From Mycobacterium paraffinicum (GTDB taxonomy: Bacteria; Actinomycetota; Actinomycetes; Mycobacteriales; Mycobacteriaceae): a DNA stretch of 64,000 bases. Within the stretch, counting starts at the first letter, position 1. The number at the start of each line of letters is the position of its first letter. This document shows positions 61,861 through 64,000 of this stretch, in pieces. The stretch covers positions 136,333 through 200,332 of the forward strand of contig NZ_MPNT01000009.1 in assembly GCF_001907675.1 (NCBI RefSeq), in the 5' to 3' direction. Under the pieces are notes generated by a model. It saw only the letters and a list, made by a program, of their open reading frames with translations. It did not search any database and had not been told where the DNA came from. Both the position numbers and the translations under genes were made by a program.

Positions 61861-62807
61861 GGCTCGATTCCCCCGGCCGCGGTTTCGGGTTTTCCGTCGC
61901 GTAGCCGCGCCAGCCAGCGCGCCGCCTCGTCGGCCGGCGGCGGCAGCACCCCGGCGGGCGAGCCGGTCGGCCAAGATCCCAGGTATCGCACATCGGCACA
62001 ACGACGGTGGAGCGCTTTGAGTGCCTCGGCGACGGCGTCGTCGTCGATGTGGCCCACGCAGTCGGCGAAGAACATGTAGGTGCCCAGCGCGGTCCGGGTC
62101 GGCCGGGATTCGATCCGGGTCAGGTCGATACCGCGCATCCCGAATTCGGTCAGCGCGCCCAGCAACGCGCCCGGCGCGTTGTCGATGCGCAGCACCACCG
62201 CGGTGCGGTCGGCACCCGTGCGGGCCGGCGGCGGCCCGGGCGGGCCGACCAGCAGGAAGCGCGTGCAGGCGTTGGGTTCGTCGACGACGCCCTCGGCCAG
62301 CGCGGCCAGCCCCCAATGGGCGGCGGCCAGCGGCGAGGTCACCCCGGCGTCGGCCTGGCCCTCGGCCACCTGCCGCGCCGCGTCGGCGTTGGAGTACGCG
62401 GGCCGCAGCTCGGCCTCGGGCAGGTGGGTGGCGACCCAGTGCCGCACCTGCGCGGCCGCCACCGAGAACGCCGCCAGGGTGCGAACGTCGGCGACGGTGC
62501 GGCCCGGTCGGACGACGATGGTGAACGCGACGTCCAGGGTGGTTTCGGCGAACACCTGCAGCGGCGAGCCGATGGCCAGGCTGTCGAGGGTGGGCGTCAC
62601 GGACCCGTCGATCGAGTTCTCGATCGGAACGCAGGCGTACTCGGCCCCGCCGTCGCGGACGGCGTCCAGCGCCGCGGCGGTGCTGTCGAGGGGCAGTCGC
62701 CGGACCTCGCCGAGGCCCTGTTCGGGAATTAGACCGGCGGCGGTGATCTGCAACAGCGCCGCCTCGGTGAAGGTCCCTTCCGGACCGAGATAAGCGATGC
62801 GGACCAC
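61857..62807 (-). CDS. pheA: Prephenate dehydratase
   Basis: A 316-aa monofunctional prephenate dehydratase of phenylalanine synthesis. The catalytic domain (residues about 1-185) starts with IAYLGPEGTFTEAAL and contains the VPIENSIDGSV active-site segment. The ACT domain (about 200-280) has the NAPGALLGALTEFGMRGIDLTRIESRPT pattern that binds the feedback amino acid. The C-terminus is a short extension. It is coupled to the phosphatase gene downstream, and divergent from the IdeR-box gene with an 87-bp spacer. Confidence 0.95.
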   Translation of the reverse strand: MVRIAYLGPEGTFTEAALLQITAAGLIPEQGLGEVRRLPLDSTAAALDAVRDGGAEYACVPIENSIDGSVTPTLDSLAIGSPLQVFAETTLDVAFTIVVRPGRTVADVRTLAAFSVAAAQVRHWVATHLPEAELRPAYSNADAARQVAEGQADAGVTSPLAAAHWGLAALAEGVVDEPNACTRFLLVGPPGPPPARTGADRTAVVLRIDNAPGALLGALTEFGMRGIDLTRIESRPTRTALGTYMFFADCVGHIDDDAVAEALKALHRRCADVRYLGSWPTGSPAGVLPPPADEAARWLARLRDGKPETAAGGIEP

Positions 62808-62865
62808 GCCCCAACCCTAGCGGCGCGGGGCGCCAATCGGCCCTTGCGGCACCTCGCCTTCTAAG

Positions 62866-62884
62866 TTAACTTAGGCTTACCTAA
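62866..62884. promoter_or_regulatory. IdeR-type iron box
   Basis: TTAACTTAGGCTTACCTAA agrees with the IdeR consensus TTAGGTTAGGCTAACCTAA at 16 of 19 positions by eye. A perfect 14-bp palindrome CTAAGTTAACTTAG (62861-62874) overlaps its left half and could provide a second site. The M. tuberculosis orthologue Rv3839 is, as I recall, in the IdeR iron-repressed set. Confidence 0.8.
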
Positions 62885-62894
62885 CATAAGGAGA

Positions 62895-63689
62895 ATGGTG
62901 TTACCGCTGACCGCCTGCCCCGCCCCGACGACTGCCGAACGAATCCGCAGCGCGTGTGTCCGCGCCGGCGGTGCGCTGCTGGCCCTCGAGACCGTGCCCG
63001 CGCGCCAGGATCCGGTCGTGACCCCGGTCCATCACCTGTTGCCCGACGGGTCCTTCGCGCTGGCCCTGCCCGGCGCGAACGACGCCGTCGCCGGAGCACA
63101 GGCACTCCTGGAACTGACCGACTACGCTCCGCTGCCGCTGCGGGAACCGGTGCGCTCGCTGGTCTGGGTGCGCGGACGCGTGCGGGAATTCCACCCCGAC
63201 GAGGTCGCCGAGACGGTCGACCTGATCGCCGCCGAATGGCCGCACCCCGCGCTGCTGCAGGTCGACACCCCGCGCTGCGCGCCCTCGGACGGGCACGAGC
63301 CGCGCTACACGCTGTTGCGCCTGGAGATTGCGTCCGTCGTCGTCACCGACGCCACCGGCGCCGAGCCCGTCAGCGTCGAGGACCTCCTCGCGGCCCGGCC
63401 CGACCCGTTCTGCGAGGTTGAGTCGAACCTGCTGTGGCATTTGGACACCGCCCACAGCGATGTGGTCGCGCGGCTGGTGTCCCGGCTGCCCTCGCGGTTA
63501 CGCCGCGGGCAGGTGCGTCCTCTCGGGCTCGATCGCTACGGCGTGCGGTTCCGCGTCGAAGGCCCGGACCGCGACCACGATGTCCGGCTGCCGTTTCACA
63601 AGCCGGTGGACGACATGACCGGGTTGAGCCAGGCCATCCGCGTGTTGATGGGTTGCCCATTCATCAACGGTCTGCGCGCCCGCTCGTAG
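62895..63689 (+). CDS. DUF2470-domain protein, iron-regulated (Rv3839 type)
   Basis: A 264-aa protein with an N-terminal FMN-split-barrel-like region and a C-terminal DUF2470 part (AHSDVVARLVSRLPSRLRRGQVRPLGLDRYGVRFRVEG region, from about residue 195), an arrangement seen in heme-utilisation proteins of the HugZ type. This suggests a heme or iron role, which fits the iron box directly ahead. The ATG at 62895 has AAGGAG immediately upstream (spacing of 1), so GTG at 62898 or a later codon may be the real start. It would be induced in iron limitation if IdeR acts as elsewhere. Confidence 0.85.
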   Translation: MVLPLTACPAPTTAERIRSACVRAGGALLALETVPARQDPVVTPVHHLLPDGSFALALPGANDAVAGAQALLELTDYAPLPLREPVRSLVWVRGRVREFHPDEVAETVDLIAAEWPHPALLQVDTPRCAPSDGHEPRYTLLRLEIASVVVTDATGAEPVSVEDLLAARPDPFCEVESNLLWHLDTAHSDVVARLVSRLPSRLRRGQVRPLGLDRYGVRFRVEGPDRDHDVRLPFHKPVDDMTGLSQAIRVLMGCPFINGLRARS

Positions 63690-63725
63690 TCGAACCTCGG
63701 GCGCACCGGCCGGTACGTTAACCGG

Positions 63726-63906
63726 GTGAACGGCGATCGACCACCGCACCGGGCGCGCCCGCCCGGCCCACCGGGGCCGCCCGGGCGGAAGCCGCCCGAA
63801 CCGTGCACCGAGCCGTCACAGGTGATCCGGCGCGGGGCGCCCCCGCCGGGGCCGGCCGAACGGACCACGCCGCTGCGGCGTACGCCGCCGCCGCCAACCC
63901 CACCAA
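63726..63906 (+). CDS. Start of an Rv3840-like (LCP/LytR-CpsA-Psr) protein, cut by adapter
   Basis: A GTG at 63726 opens a frame of about 60 codons rich in Pro and Arg (NGDRPPHRARPPGPPG), the disordered N-terminus expected of mycobacterial LCP-type proteins. In M. tuberculosis the Rv3839 orthologue is followed by Rv3840, annotated as a transcriptional regulator. No domain is reached because the sequence turns into adapter at about 63907. The call is based on position and composition only. Confidence 0.5.
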
Positions 63907-64000
63907 CTGCCTCCTATACACCTCTGACGCCGCCGACGAAGAGGGTAGGGTGGGGGCCGGGGGGGGGCGTGGCGTTGGGGGGGCAGGATGGCGGGGGCGG
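63907..64000 (+). other. Degraded Illumina Nextera adapter (assembly artefact)
   Basis: Bases 63907-63939 match the Nextera transposase adapter, read through the mosaic end, at 29 of 33 positions. The next 8 bases (63940-63947) differ by one from the reverse complement of a standard i5 index (S503 as I recall). The remainder aligns with the P5 tail with T, A and C replaced by G, the poly-G-like error of two-colour sequencers. Everything from 63907 on should be treated as non-genomic. Confidence 0.93.

Noticed and set aside
61174..62814. 546-codon frame joining the phosphatase with upstream sequence
   Set aside because: The upstream part overlaps pheA in another frame. The ATG at 61860 gives the family length and overlaps the pheA stop.

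Overview
The window is high-GC actinobacterial DNA from a slow-growing, non-tuberculous Mycobacterium. It carries the arabinogalactan and mycolic acid locus, in the gene order of M. tuberculosis Rv3782 to Rv3840. The M. avium complex or a close relative is the best guess: DprE1 has Ala at the usual benzothiazinone-reactive Cys, as recalled for M. avium, and PE_PGRS62 and the sulfolipid locus are absent. The species is not fixed by anything I can compute here.

Layout. 1-1617: glfT1 (5' cut by the window edge) and wzm, galactan polymerisation and export. 1629-4625: a small secreted DUF732 protein, a pterin-synthase-like protein, an NfeD-like protein, an SPFH/flotillin protein and a Gre-fold RNA polymerase regulator. 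4679-12513: the GtrA-family gene, dprE1, dprE2, aftA and embC, which make decaprenyl-phosphoryl-arabinose and start arabinan synthesis. 12551-13998: a three-gene ArsR / SRPBCC / mycothiol-DinB cassette placed between embC and embA. 14066-20616: embA and embB. 20775-24070: a secreted protein behind a perfect CRP site, a membrane protein, a GarA-like FHA protein and fadE35. 24161-33032 (minus): fadD32-pks13-accD4, mycolate condensation. 33321-36730 (minus): the Rv3802c esterase, fbpD and fbpA, mycolate handling and transfer. 37061-43548 (minus): glf-glfT2-Rv3807c-ubiA-aftB, galactofuranose supply, galactan, decaprenyl-phosphoribose and terminal arabinose. 43818-46686: pirG/erp and an Rv3811-type amidase. 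46692-49901 (minus): a HAD phosphatase and three tandem PlsC acyltransferases. 49963-52669: Rv3817-, Rv3818- and Rv3819-like genes. 52707-57817: an oxidoreductase/TetR/membrane-protein regulon, a very compact HxlR/CMD pair, a methyltransferase and an AraC regulator. 57818-63906: serS, septum-formation protein, zinc-peptidase-like protein, phosphoglycerate-mutase-like protein, pheA, an IdeR-box gene and the start of an LCP/LytR-like gene.

Together the core genes build the mycolyl-arabinogalactan layer: UDP-galactofuranose and galactan, DPA and arabinan, then mycolate condensation and transfer.

Two points bear on data quality. serS, normally essential, has an in-frame TAG at codon 23. The last ~94 bases are a degraded Illumina Nextera adapter, so the contig end is not genomic. 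The most interesting biology is the regulated cassette splitting embC from embA, the HxlR/CMD pair whose start codons overlap inside a 9-bp-arm inverted repeat, a TetR regulon with two matching operators, natural changes at drug-target residues (DprE1 Ala389, EmbB Pro384), a 56-bp VNTR-like repeat, and CRP- and IdeR-type sites.
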